Of a DNA stretch of 64,000 bases, positions 37,091-45,321 are shown in pieces. The stretch lies in the NCBI GenBank assembly GCA_018241125.1, contig JAFEEL010000033.1, positions 1 to 64,000 of the forward strand, written 5' to 3'. The notes under the pieces were generated by a model that saw only the letters and a program-made list of their open reading frames with translations, had not been told where the DNA came from and ran no database searches. How positions within the stretch are numbered: position 1 is the first letter of the stretch; each line of letters opens with the position of its first letter. The DNA comes from Pseudomonadota bacterium (GTDB taxonomy: Bacteria > Pseudomonadota > Gammaproteobacteria > Xanthomonadales > Xanthomonadaceae). A program made the position numbers and the translations under genes.

Positions 37091-38152
37091 TTACTCCGAA
37101 CCGGGTCGCACGCCCGCCAACGCCAGCACGTAATCGGCGCCCATCAGCTGTGAGGGCGTGCGGAAGCCGCTCGGCACGTCGCCGGCGAGCACGCGCGCGA
37201 CGATGCCCAGTGCGGCGTCGACGGTCAGGCTGTAGCCATTGGGCACGACCAGATGGCGCCGGGCGGTGCGCCCGTCGGGCGTGCGCGCCTCGCCCCAGAC
37301 GTGGGTGGCGCTGGCGGCACGTCTGGCGTCCGACGGCCCGCGCACCGTGCGTTGCACGCGCGCCTTGAGCAGGTTCTGCACGAAGCCGGCGCGCAGCAGT
37401 GGGCCGAACCAGCGCAGCCGGCGCACGCGGGCGATGGTCCTGGGCGCGACCGCCATGTAGGTTTCGATGTTGGGAATGCCGGTACTCACGAACGCGGTGA
37501 ACACGTCACCCCAGGGGATCGTCATCGCGCTGCGTGTTTGCCCGTCGCGGGCGAACGAGCGGGTCTTCCACGCCAGCGGCACGCGCACCAGCTTGCCGTC
37601 GATGCGCGCCCGCCCGCCGTTGCCCAAGCCTTCCACGCTGGTCTTGGCGGTGCCCGGGCTGGGCCCGCCGCCGGCCTCGAAGGCCAGCACCAGATGCGTG
37701 GCGTCGGGCAACTCGCGCTTGAGCTGCGCGGCCACGCAATCGGTCGGCACCACGTCGAAGCCGGCGCCGGGCGACACCAGGATGCCCGCGGTCTGCGCGC
37801 GTGCATCCTGCGTGTGGCAGTACGCAAACACGTCGATCTCGCCGGTGATGTCCAGATAATGCACGCCGGCGGCAAGGCAGCCTTCCAGCATCGGCGCGCA
37901 GGTGGCCGAGAATGGCCCGGCGCAATGCAGCACCAACGTCATTCCGGCCAGTCCGGTACGCACCGCAGACGCATCGGCCAGATCGAACTGGCGGTGCTCC
38001 AGCCCCAGCTCAGCGGCCAGCTGCGCCACCGCCGCAGTGCGTCCGGCCAGCACCGGGTGCAGGCCGCGGTGCACCGCTTGCGCGGCGAGCAGGCGACCGG
38101 TGTAACCGTTGGCGCCGTAAATCATCCACTCCGGCGCGGCTCCGACGCTCAT
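37091..38152 (-). CDS. Saccharopine dehydrogenase-like NAD(P)-binding oxidoreductase
   Basis: A 353-residue protein. The N-terminal Rossmann domain begins WMIYGANGYTGRLLAAQAVHRG and continues with LAGRTAAVAQLAAELGL. The middle carries HCAGPFSATCAPMLEGCLA and HYLDITGEIDVF, segments shared by the saccharopine dehydrogenase-like and trans-acting enoyl reductase family. True saccharopine dehydrogenase activity is unlikely; family members act on lipids or are uncharacterised. The start overlaps the stop of the upstream SDR gene (ATGA), so the two enzymes may act on the same substrate. Confidence 0.8.
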   Translation of the reverse strand: MSVGAAPEWMIYGANGYTGRLLAAQAVHRGLHPVLAGRTAAVAQLAAELGLEHRQFDLADASAVRTGLAGMTLVLHCAGPFSATCAPMLEGCLAAGVHYLDITGEIDVFAYCHTQDARAQTAGILVSPGAGFDVVPTDCVAAQLKRELPDATHLVLAFEAGGGPSPGTAKTSVEGLGNGGRARIDGKLVRVPLAWKTRSFARDGQTRSAMTIPWGDVFTAFVSTGIPNIETYMAVAPRTIARVRRLRWFGPLLRAGFVQNLLKARVQRTVRGPSDARRAASATHVWGEARTPDGRTARRHLVVPNGYSLTVDAALGIVARVLAGDVPSGFRTPSQLMGADYVLALAGVRPGSE

Positions 38153-39018
38153 TCGACCTGCTTGTGCGGGGCGTCGGCTTGCGTTGGCTCCGGCGCGGCG
38201 GCTTCCGGCGTGGCGGGGGCTGCGCGCCGCAACGCCCCGGTGGCCTTGAGCAGCTTGCCGAAATAGCGCTCCGGGAACCAGCGCTTGAGCCGCCACATCT
38301 GCTTGCCGCCGCGCGTGGGCAGGATCAGGAACTGCCCGCGCGCGCTGGCCGCAAAGATGCGATCGGCCACCGCGTCGAGGGTGTCGGGGCTGCGCCGCAT
38401 CAGTTTGGCGGCCGATTCTTTCACGCGCTCGTCGCCGAGAAAGTTGTCGAGCAGGCGGGTCTGGAAGAACGCCGGGCAGGCCACCGACACACCCACGCCG
38501 GTGCCGTGCAGCTCGGCGCGCAGTTGTTCGGACAAAGCCACCACGCCGGCCTTGGCCACCCCGTAGCTCATCATCGCCGGCGCCCCGGCCAAACCGGCGA
38601 AAGAGGCGATGTTGAGGATGTGCCCGGTACCGCGTGCGAGCATCGCCGGCAGGAACGCACGGCAGCCGCGCACCACGCCCAACAGGTTGATGTCGATGAC
38701 ATCGTGCCACTCGCTCATGGTGGTCTGCGCCATCGGCCCGCCGCTGGCGATGCCGGCGTTGTTGACCACCACGTCGGGCATGCCGAAGCGTTGCTCGATC
38801 GCCAGGTACAGCGCATTGAAGCCGCTGTCGGAGCCGACATCCACCACGAACGCCATGTGATCGGGCCCGGGCAGGGTGGTGGCGGTTTCCAGGGCGCGTT
38901 CGGGGATGATGTCCGCGCAAGCCACCGCGCAGCCGTCGGCGGCGTAGCGGTGCGCGAGCGCCCGGCCCAGCCCGCTGCCTGCGCCGGTGATCAGAACCTT
39001 GCGGCGTTCGCCGACCAT
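38149..39018 (-). CDS. Short-chain dehydrogenase/reductase
   Basis: A 289-residue classical SDR. The cofactor loop TGAGSGLGRALA is near residues 10-21, with VVNNAGIASG at about 85, the catalytic Ser in NIASFAGLAG and the YxxxK pair in SYGVAKAGVVAL (about 152-156). A C-terminal extension of about 50 residues (WFPERYFGKLLKATGALRR then an Ala/Pro/Glu-rich tail) may bind membranes or partners. It is translated just before the saccharopine dehydrogenase-like gene. The substrate is not predictable; lipid-type alcohols are plausible from the neighbour. Confidence 0.85.
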   Translation of the reverse strand: MVGERRKVLITGAGSGLGRALAHRYAADGCAVACADIIPERALETATTLPGPDHMAFVVDVGSDSGFNALYLAIEQRFGMPDVVVNNAGIASGGPMAQTTMSEWHDVIDINLLGVVRGCRAFLPAMLARGTGHILNIASFAGLAGAPAMMSYGVAKAGVVALSEQLRAELHGTGVGVSVACPAFFQTRLLDNFLGDERVKESAAKLMRRSPDTLDAVADRIFAASARGQFLILPTRGGKQMWRLKRWFPERYFGKLLKATGALRRAAPATPEAAAPEPTQADAPHKQVE

Positions 39019-39137
39019 GGGAATGTCCTGCGGCGGTTCGAGCTTCGAGCATACCAGCCCGCCGCGCGGGGGGAGTGAAAAGTGCGTTGGCGGCGGGCGG
39101 TGGCATGATGGTCGTTCCCCGTCCGGAACGCGCCGCC

Positions 39138-39530
39138 ATGACCATCGCCGATGTCTGCATCCTCGTCGCCTGTCTGTTGCCGATCATCTGCGCGGTGATC
39201 GCCAAGTCCCGCGGTTTCGGCAAGCCGCGCCGCGAGGGCGGTTTCGACAACCACAATCCACGCGCGTGGCTGGGCAACCTGCAAGGCTGGCAGGCGCGCG
39301 CCAACGCCGCCCAGAACAACGGTTTCGAGGCGCTGCCGCTGTTCATCGCCGGGGTGCTGATTGCGCAACAGCGGCACGCGCCGGCCGCCCACGTCGACGC
39401 GCTGGCGCTGACGTTCGTCGCCGCCCGCATCGGCTTCATCGCCGCCTACCTGGCCGATCGCGCCAGCCTGCGCTCGGCGCTGTGGACGCTCGGACTGGGC
39501 GCGTCCATCGCGTTGTTTTTTGTCGGTTGA
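39138..39530 (+). CDS. MAPEG family membrane protein
   Basis: A 130-residue integral membrane protein with about four hydrophobic segments. MAPEG features are KSRGFGKPRREGGFDNHNPR after the first helix and GWQARANAAQNNGFEALPLF in the second, the stretch that contacts glutathione in eukaryotic relatives. The ATG at 39138 begins directly before the first helix; an in-frame start further upstream adds an unlikely hydrophilic leader. Function in bacteria is mostly unknown. It lies next to the restriction endonuclease gene but shows host-like GC content. Confidence 0.8.
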   Translation: MTIADVCILVACLLPIICAVIAKSRGFGKPRREGGFDNHNPRAWLGNLQGWQARANAAQNNGFEALPLFIAGVLIAQQRHAPAAHVDALALTFVAARIGFIAAYLADRASLRSALWTLGLGASIALFFVG

Positions 39531-39539
39531 GGGGCGGGC

Positions 39540-40295
39540 ATGCGTGAGGAACACGAGTCGTTCATCGAAAACGAGTTCCGCGAATGCGTGGAGCGCACCA
39601 TCGACAGGTTGGGAAGCGAGGACACGCACCGACCGTTCCACGCGGCATTGTTGTCGGAGCAGGCCCTGTTCTGGAGCCGGTTCGAGCGTTCCTTCAGCAC
39701 CTCCTTCGGCCAGCGCGTGATCGAACAGGTTTCCCGGATTGCCGCTGAGGCAGGAGGTGCGCAAATCGCTCAAACGCAGAAAGAAACGACAGTCACACTC
39801 TCGTCCGCCAAGCTTGCAGCCATTGAGGAACACATGGCCGGATTGCGCGCAGGCAGGAACTTAGCCACGCCAGACTGGGAATCCACACTGGCCGAGCTGG
39901 CGACGATCCGCCCAGAGCGGGAAATGCAGACAATACGTGTCATCTCGGATCTGTGGTGGCAACGCGGCGGGATCAACCACTACATGAGCATCAAGACAGT
40001 CAAGCCAAACATCGACCAGACTGCCGAGGCCAAGCGCGACATGCTCAAGCTCAAGTTGGCCGATCCCAAGGCGGAGGTCTATTTCGGCTTGTACTACAAC
40101 CCCTACGGAGTGAATCGGGCCGACTACGCTTGGAGCCCGCCACAGCGCATCTTCAACATGGCAACAGATAGATCCGTGCTGATTGGCAAAGATTATTGGG
40201 ACGCCTTGGGCGGAGCCGGATTCTACGAGGAACTGTTGGCTGTTGCCGAACGTGTAGGCAGGCAGACGCGCAAACGGATCGGCGCACTTCGCTAG
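39540..40295 (+). CDS. Type II restriction endonuclease, TdeIII-like family
   Basis: A 251-residue protein. Segments I associate with the TdeIII restriction enzyme family are FERSFSTSFGQ, SIKTVKPNIDQT, YYNPYGVNRADYAWSP and VLIGKDYWDALGG. The likely PD-(D/E)xK core is ISDLWW followed by YMSIKTVKPN. The usual acidic residue two before the Lys appears to be Ser, so the active site may be variant or weakened. The gene ends 3 bp from the convergent cytosine methyltransferase gene, forming a restriction-modification pair. Lower GC and mixed codon use than its neighbours suggest transfer. The family call is from memory of motifs, and the recognition site is not claimed. Confidence 0.7.
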   Translation: MREEHESFIENEFRECVERTIDRLGSEDTHRPFHAALLSEQALFWSRFERSFSTSFGQRVIEQVSRIAAEAGGAQIAQTQKETTVTLSSAKLAAIEEHMAGLRAGRNLATPDWESTLAELATIRPEREMQTIRVISDLWWQRGGINHYMSIKTVKPNIDQTAEAKRDMLKLKLADPKAEVYFGLYYNPYGVNRADYAWSPPQRIFNMATDRSVLIGKDYWDALGGAGFYEELLAVAERVGRQTRKRIGALR

Positions 40296-40298
40296 TAC

Positions 40299-41714
40299 TC
40301 AAAACAGGCACGGCTGCATCGCGGGCTGGCTTGGCAGCGACTGATTCACGAAGTTGCGTCGCCAATCGGCATCATTGGTGTTGCGATACCGTGAGTAGTT
40401 GAAGTCCGCCACCGAACGTACTTCGCGCGCGTCCAGCAGTTTGCGCACCAGTGTGCCGATGGCCACGCCAAGGCTTGCCGGCACTGCATTGCCGACTTGT
40501 TTGTATTGTTGGATCAGCGGGCCGGCGAGCTGCCAGTCGTCGGGAAACTCCTGTACACGCTTGTACTCTTCCAGCGAGAGCGGGCGCAATTGTTCCGGAT
40601 GCGCCAGATCGGTGGCCGGCATAGCCGGGTGAGTGACGAGAGTTGGCGCGGGCTCGTCCCACGCGAGGCGACGAAGGAAGCCGGTTTTGCCGCCGCCTGC
40701 GAAGTAGGACTTGCCCAATGCCTCGCGTTGCAAGCCTTCCGGCAAATCGCGCCAGTTCTCGCCTTGACCGAGCATGCGGTAATAGCGCAGGCGTTTCTCG
40801 GGGAAGGTCAGGTGATGGTGTTCGCGCAGTCCCTTCACGGCTTGCCGGAAGGTGCGCCACTTGTTCAATCCATGTCGGCCAGATTCGGCGTGCGTGGGTT
40901 CCAGGTAAGGCGGCTTGCCGCCATCACGTGCGCACAAGATCACCACGCGCTCGCGCACCTGCGGTGTGCCGAAGTTGGCGGCATTGTAGAGATTGAACGA
41001 GTAGGCATAGCCGGCTTTGGCGATCAGGCTGAGCACGAAGTTCAATGCGCCACCGGGCAGTTCGTCCAGCGCCAGTTCGGGAAACTCGGAGCCGCGCAAA
41101 TGGTGCGGCCGATGATTCATCGGGCACGACAGTAGCCCGCGAACGTTCTCGATCACCAGGTATTTTGGGCGTAGATCGAGCGCAGTGTCCAAGTACGTGA
41201 GGAAGGCGTTGCCGCGCTCGTCGTTGAATCCGTGTCGCTTGCCGGCGGTGCTGAATGCCTGACACGGAGGGCCGCCGACGATCAGATCGATGTCGTCGGT
41301 GCGGGACAGGCCGGCATAGGCGAGGATTTCGTCGGGACGGTAGGCGTTGATGTCGCCGATCAGCGCCATGTCGGGACGATTGAGCACGATCGTCTGCCGA
41401 CAATATTTGTCCAACTCGCAAGCCAGACGAATCTCGAAGCCAGCCCGTTCGATGCCCAGATCAAGCCCCATCGCACCGGAAAAAAAACTCAAGGCGATCG
41501 GTTGTCGATTCCCGGTGACGGCATAGCTTGGATGATCCTCTGTCACCCGACGCGCCGAAGCCAGCCTGTGGCGGGTCAGGCTATCGGCTTGGATCAGCCA
41601 CGTCGCGCCGATCTTGCGCGCATCCAAAGTGCCGTCGCGGCATAAGCCACGAACGTGCTGGACACTGACGCTGAGTTTGTTGGCGGCTTCTTCGACGGTA
41701 ATGTCGGTACTCAT
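40299..41714 (-). CDS. DNA (cytosine-5) methyltransferase with N-terminal helix-turn-helix
   Basis: A 471-residue C5 methyltransferase. The N-terminal 65 residues form an excisionase/MerR-like HTH (TVEEAANKLSVSVQHVRGLC; ARKIGATWLIQADSL). The catalytic part has motif I SFFSGAMGLDLGIE, motif IV with the nucleophile Cys GGPPCQAFS (about 150), motif VI VIENVRGLL, motif VIII PQVRERVVIL and motif X QVGNAVPASLG. The target-recognition domain lies between VIII and X. It should protect host DNA from the convergently encoded endonuclease. The HTH may repress its own promoter, as in other methyltransferases carrying one. GC content is below that of the flanking operons. Confidence 0.92.
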   Translation of the reverse strand: MSTDITVEEAANKLSVSVQHVRGLCRDGTLDARKIGATWLIQADSLTRHRLASARRVTEDHPSYAVTGNRQPIALSFFSGAMGLDLGIERAGFEIRLACELDKYCRQTIVLNRPDMALIGDINAYRPDEILAYAGLSRTDDIDLIVGGPPCQAFSTAGKRHGFNDERGNAFLTYLDTALDLRPKYLVIENVRGLLSCPMNHRPHHLRGSEFPELALDELPGGALNFVLSLIAKAGYAYSFNLYNAANFGTPQVRERVVILCARDGGKPPYLEPTHAESGRHGLNKWRTFRQAVKGLREHHHLTFPEKRLRYYRMLGQGENWRDLPEGLQREALGKSYFAGGGKTGFLRRLAWDEPAPTLVTHPAMPATDLAHPEQLRPLSLEEYKRVQEFPDDWQLAGPLIQQYKQVGNAVPASLGVAIGTLVRKLLDAREVRSVADFNYSRYRNTNDADWRRNFVNQSLPSQPAMQPCLF

Positions 41715-41858
41715 TGCAGATTTCCTTTGCGAAACTCCTAGTGAGTACCCTAGAGCACGCCGCGAATGAACTCAAGTGGGCAAGATGCTGGTCTCAGCGC
41801 AACGCCCATTGCCCGGACGGCTCGGTGTGCCAAAGCGGACGTGGGTACCGGCAAGCGC

Positions 41859-43163
41859 CTACAGCCGCGCCGAGCGCTTCAGCGCCAGGTAGTGCTGCAC
41901 CAGCGCGGCGGGCAGTTCGTCGCAGGTCACGTCGAGCACGTCCACGCGCTCGGCGCGCAGCAGGGCGTGGGTCTGCCGGCGCTGCTCGAGGTAGGCCAGG
42001 GTGGCGGTGGTGGCAAGGGCGTCGTCCAGCGTCAGTACCGGTGCGGCCAGCGTGCGGTCGAGCACGTCCTCGCGCAGGCTGGCCACGCACACCACGTGCC
42101 GGCGCTTGAGCAGGCGTACGGCGACCAGCAGATCGCCGATGTCCTCGTCGCGCGCGTTGGTGAGCACCACCACGAGACTGCGCCGTGGCTGCCGCGCCTG
42201 CAGTTGCTTGGCCGCTTCCAGATAATCGGTCGCTTGCGGTTGCGCGGACAGGTCGAACACCGTGTTGAGCAAGGTGTCGATGGTGGCCAGCCCGCGATGC
42301 GGGGCGAGGTACCGCGGTTCCAGCCCGGTCGTCAGCAGGCCGACCGCGTCGCCCTGGCGCAGGGCGATGTAGGCCAGCAGCAGGGCAGCGTCGAGGCCGC
42401 GGTCGAAGTGGGTCAGCGCGCCGTCGCCGGCGAGCATGCGCCGGCCGGTGTCGAGCAGCAGCACGACGTGCTGGTTGCGCTCGTCCTGATAGTCGCGTGA
42501 AATCCAGCGGCGGGCGCGCTGGCTGGCCTTCCAGTCGATCTGGCGCAGGGCATCGCCGAGGCGATAGTCGCGCAGGGAGTTGAACTCGGTGCCCTCGCCG
42601 CGGCGGCGCTGCAGGTGTGCGCCGACCGCGTAGGAGGCGCGCTCGGCGCCGATCCAGGCCAACCCGGCCAGCGGCGCGAAGTTCGGATAGACCTTGACCG
42701 CGCTGCGCACCGGCGCCCGGCGCAGGCTGCGCCACAGGCGCCACGGCGAGGACAGGCGCAGGTCGCAGCCGGTGAAGGCAAAGCTGCCGCGCAGCGGCGG
42801 GCGGATGCGATAGCGCAGGCAGGTTTCGGTGTGTGCCGGCAAGTCGATATCCCGCGGCAAATCGCGCACCGGCCAGTCGCCCGGATGCCCGTCGTGCACG
42901 CTCACGGTCAACGGGTGTTCTCCGGCCGGTTGCACGCGCAACGTCACTTCCTGCTCCACGCCGACCGGCATCACCGCCTGCACCTGCCGCTCGATGGCCG
43001 GCGTGGGCAGGCGCGCCAGCGCCAGCGCATCGGCCGTCGCCAGCGCCGCCAGCGCGGTCAGCAACGCCAGGTAGCTCCACATCGGCAGCACACCCAAAGC
43101 GACCAGCGCGCCATGCGCGGCGCAGGCGATCAAGGCCACGATCAGGGCGCGGTCGGGTCTCAC
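41859..43163 (-). CDS. DUF58 domain protein
   Basis: A 434-residue protein with two N-terminal membrane helices (about 8-45). A beta-rich middle part follows, then the DUF58 core: GAHLQRRRGEGTEFNSLRDY, GDALRQIDWKASQRARR and the vWA-like LLLDTGRRM with a metal-site-like pattern. DUF58 proteins work with MoxR ATPases, probably as chaperone partners for envelope or enzyme maturation. The start is a GTG overlapping the moxR stop (GTGA). It is the last gene of a seven-gene operon. Confidence 0.85.
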   Translation of the reverse strand: MRPDRALIVALIACAAHGALVALGVLPMWSYLALLTALAALATADALALARLPTPAIERQVQAVMPVGVEQEVTLRVQPAGEHPLTVSVHDGHPGDWPVRDLPRDIDLPAHTETCLRYRIRPPLRGSFAFTGCDLRLSSPWRLWRSLRRAPVRSAVKVYPNFAPLAGLAWIGAERASYAVGAHLQRRRGEGTEFNSLRDYRLGDALRQIDWKASQRARRWISRDYQDERNQHVVLLLDTGRRMLAGDGALTHFDRGLDAALLLAYIALRQGDAVGLLTTGLEPRYLAPHRGLATIDTLLNTVFDLSAQPQATDYLEAAKQLQARQPRRSLVVVLTNARDEDIGDLLVAVRLLKRRHVVCVASLREDVLDRTLAAPVLTLDDALATTATLAYLEQRRQTHALLRAERVDVLDVTCDELPAALVQHYLALKRSARL

Positions 43164-44173
43164 TGTCGCGGCGCTTCCACCTTGTGCAGCAGGGCGTCGA
43201 GCACCTCGTCGGTGCGCCGCCCCTCGATCTGCATGTCAGGCGTCAGGCTGATGCGATGGCGCAGCGCCGGCTTGGCGATCGCGCGCAGGTCGTCGGGGGT
43301 GACGAAATCGCGCCCGGACAGCACCGCCTGCGCGCGCGCAGCACGAATCAGCGCCAGCGAGCCACGCGGGCCGGCGCCCATGGCGATGCCCGGCCACTCC
43401 CGGCTCGCGCGAGCCACGCGCACCGCGTAATCGAGCACCGCCGCATCCACCCGCACCTGCGCCGTACCCAGCTGCATCGCCTGCACCTGCGCGGTGTCGG
43501 CCACCGCTTGCACGCGCTCCAGATCGAAATCGCCCGAAACCCCGCGGCTGACCTGATCGACCATCTGCAACTCGTCGGCCTGAGTCGGGTAGCCGATCTT
43601 CACCTTCAGCAAGAAGCGGTCCAGTTGCGCCTCGGGCAGCGGGTAGGTGCCTTCCTGCTCGATCGGGTTTTGCGTGGCGATGGCCATGAACGGTGCCGGC
43701 AGCGACATGCTCTGACCTTCCAGCGTCACTTGCCGTTCCTGCATGGCTTCCAGCAGTGCCGATTGCGTCTTGGCCGGGGCGCGGTTGATCTCGTCGGCCA
43801 GCAGCAGGTGCGCGAAGATCGGCCCGCGGCGCAGCTTGAAGCTCTCGCTCTTGGGATCGTAGAAGGCGTGCCCGCAGACATCGCTGGGCATCAGATCGGG
43901 GGTGAACTGCACGCGCGCAAAGCTGCCCGACATCGCCCGCGCCAGCGCCCGCACCAGCAAGGTCTTGCCCAAGCCGGGCACGCCCTCGATCAGCACATGG
44001 CCGCCGGCGAGCAGGGCGATCAGCAACTGGTCGAGCACCTCGTCCTGACCGATGAAAGCGCCGGCGATCTGCGTGCGCAGCGTCGCACAGGCGTCGGCCA
44101 GCGCCGGCCCGGACATCGGCTGGGAAGGCGCGGGTGCGGTCTGGGCCGCAGCGGAGGAATCGTTCGGGTTCAT
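43160..44173 (-). CDS. MoxR-family AAA+ ATPase
   Basis: A 337-residue AAA+ protein. Walker A is EGVPGLGKTLLVRALA, Walker B LLLADEINRAPAKTQSALLE, with the MoxR signature QFTPDLMPSDVCG, sensor 1 FMAIATQNPIEQEGTYPLPE and arginine finger in EAQLDRF. A low-complexity N-terminus (about 20 residues) precedes the fold. MoxR ATPases act as chaperones with vWA proteins such as the DUF58 protein encoded next. The start at 44173 overlaps the upstream stop (ATGA). Confidence 0.92.
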   Translation of the reverse strand: MNPNDSSAAAQTAPAPSQPMSGPALADACATLRTQIAGAFIGQDEVLDQLLIALLAGGHVLIEGVPGLGKTLLVRALARAMSGSFARVQFTPDLMPSDVCGHAFYDPKSESFKLRRGPIFAHLLLADEINRAPAKTQSALLEAMQERQVTLEGQSMSLPAPFMAIATQNPIEQEGTYPLPEAQLDRFLLKVKIGYPTQADELQMVDQVSRGVSGDFDLERVQAVADTAQVQAMQLGTAQVRVDAAVLDYAVRVARASREWPGIAMGAGPRGSLALIRAARAQAVLSGRDFVTPDDLRAIAKPALRHRISLTPDMQIEGRRTDEVLDALLHKVEAPRQ

Positions 44174-45321
44174 GGTCGTCGGATCAGTTGGAGGAGGGTT
44201 TGCACCGCGGCCACGAAGGCGCGGGGTTGTCGCGGAAGCGGGGAGTGCAGCGCTTGCTCGACGGCTTGTGGACTGAGCTGGTGACGCTGCGCGAGCTGGC
44301 GGATCTGCTCGGGATGCGGCAGCGCGGCCAGTTCCGGGTCGCGGCGGCGCAACCATTCGTCGAAGCGTCGGCGCAGCGGCGCATACAACGTGCCGACTTG
44401 GCCTTCCCGATACAGGTACTGCCCGCTGGCGGCGATGTGCTCGCCCAGCGCGCGCCGGTCGGGTGCGGGCATCGGCGCGGCTGGCCCGAAGCGCTGGCTG
44501 GCCGCCCACAGCCAGCCCAGCAGCGCCAGCAGCGCCGGCAGCAGGGCGAACCAGCCGTAGCGCAGCAGCAAGGCATACAGCGGCGGCAGCTCGGATTGAT
44601 AGACCACGTGCAGCACGCCGCCTTGCAGCAAGGGCGACAGGATTTGCCATGCCCAGTCGGCGTCGCGCGGCCGCTGGAAGGCATGCACGGCGATCGGCAA
44701 AATCTGCTCGTTGTTCAGGCGCAGCGGATCCAGATCGCCGACCACTTCGATCTGCCCGCGACCCCAATCGCTGCGCGCCAGGATCCAGCCGTTCTTCTCA
44801 TCGCCCAGTGCGACTTGAAAGTTGTCGCGCAGCCCCTCGCGGATGGAAAACCCGGTGAAGCACGACAGCGGCGCGCCCTTGCCGGCTCCGCGCAGTGGAT
44901 AGCACGGGTTGGCAAAGCCCGAGCGCACGCCGATGCGTTCGAGCAGCTCATCGTTGGCGCTGGGCGCTCTGGCGCCGGTGGCGACCAGCAGGCGCCCACC
45001 GCGCCCGACCCAGTCGAGCAACGCATCGATCTGCGGCGGCGCCAGCGTGCGCGTATCGCTGCCCAGCAGCAGGCTGTCGCGGGCGCCCCAGGTTTCGATG
45101 CCACGCAGGGCCGGGATCGCCTCGGTACGCACGCCTTGCGCGCGCAGCGCCTGTTGCACGGCGTAGAAATCGTTGTACGTCGCCTCGCCTTCCAGCGGCA
45201 GCGGGCGGTCGTACCAGACGCGCTCGTGGGTGGCCAGCCACCACATCGTGACCGCTACGATGGCCACCATGATGGCCAAGGTGATCGCGATGGATTTGCC
45301 GGAGGCGCGCAGCGGGCTCAT
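44170..45321 (-). CDS. DUF4350 domain membrane protein
   Basis: A 383-residue protein. An N-terminal membrane helix (SIAITLAIMVAIVAVTMWWLA) is followed by a periplasmic GATase-like DUF4350 domain: TYNDFYAVQQALRAQGVRTE, LDWVGRGGRLLVATG and GRGQIEVVGDLDPLRLNNEQ. A second membrane helix near 265-290 (LLRYGWFALLPALLALLGWLW) leads to a cytoplasmic tail. Such genes regularly accompany moxR/DUF58 in this type of operon. Both ends overlap neighbours by ATGA. Function unknown. Confidence 0.75.
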   Translation of the reverse strand: MSPLRASGKSIAITLAIMVAIVAVTMWWLATHERVWYDRPLPLEGEATYNDFYAVQQALRAQGVRTEAIPALRGIETWGARDSLLLGSDTRTLAPPQIDALLDWVGRGGRLLVATGARAPSANDELLERIGVRSGFANPCYPLRGAGKGAPLSCFTGFSIREGLRDNFQVALGDEKNGWILARSDWGRGQIEVVGDLDPLRLNNEQILPIAVHAFQRPRDADWAWQILSPLLQGGVLHVVYQSELPPLYALLLRYGWFALLPALLALLGWLWAASQRFGPAAPMPAPDRRALGEHIAASGQYLYREGQVGTLYAPLRRRFDEWLRRRDPELAALPHPEQIRQLAQRHQLSPQAVEQALHSPLPRQPRAFVAAVQTLLQLIRRP

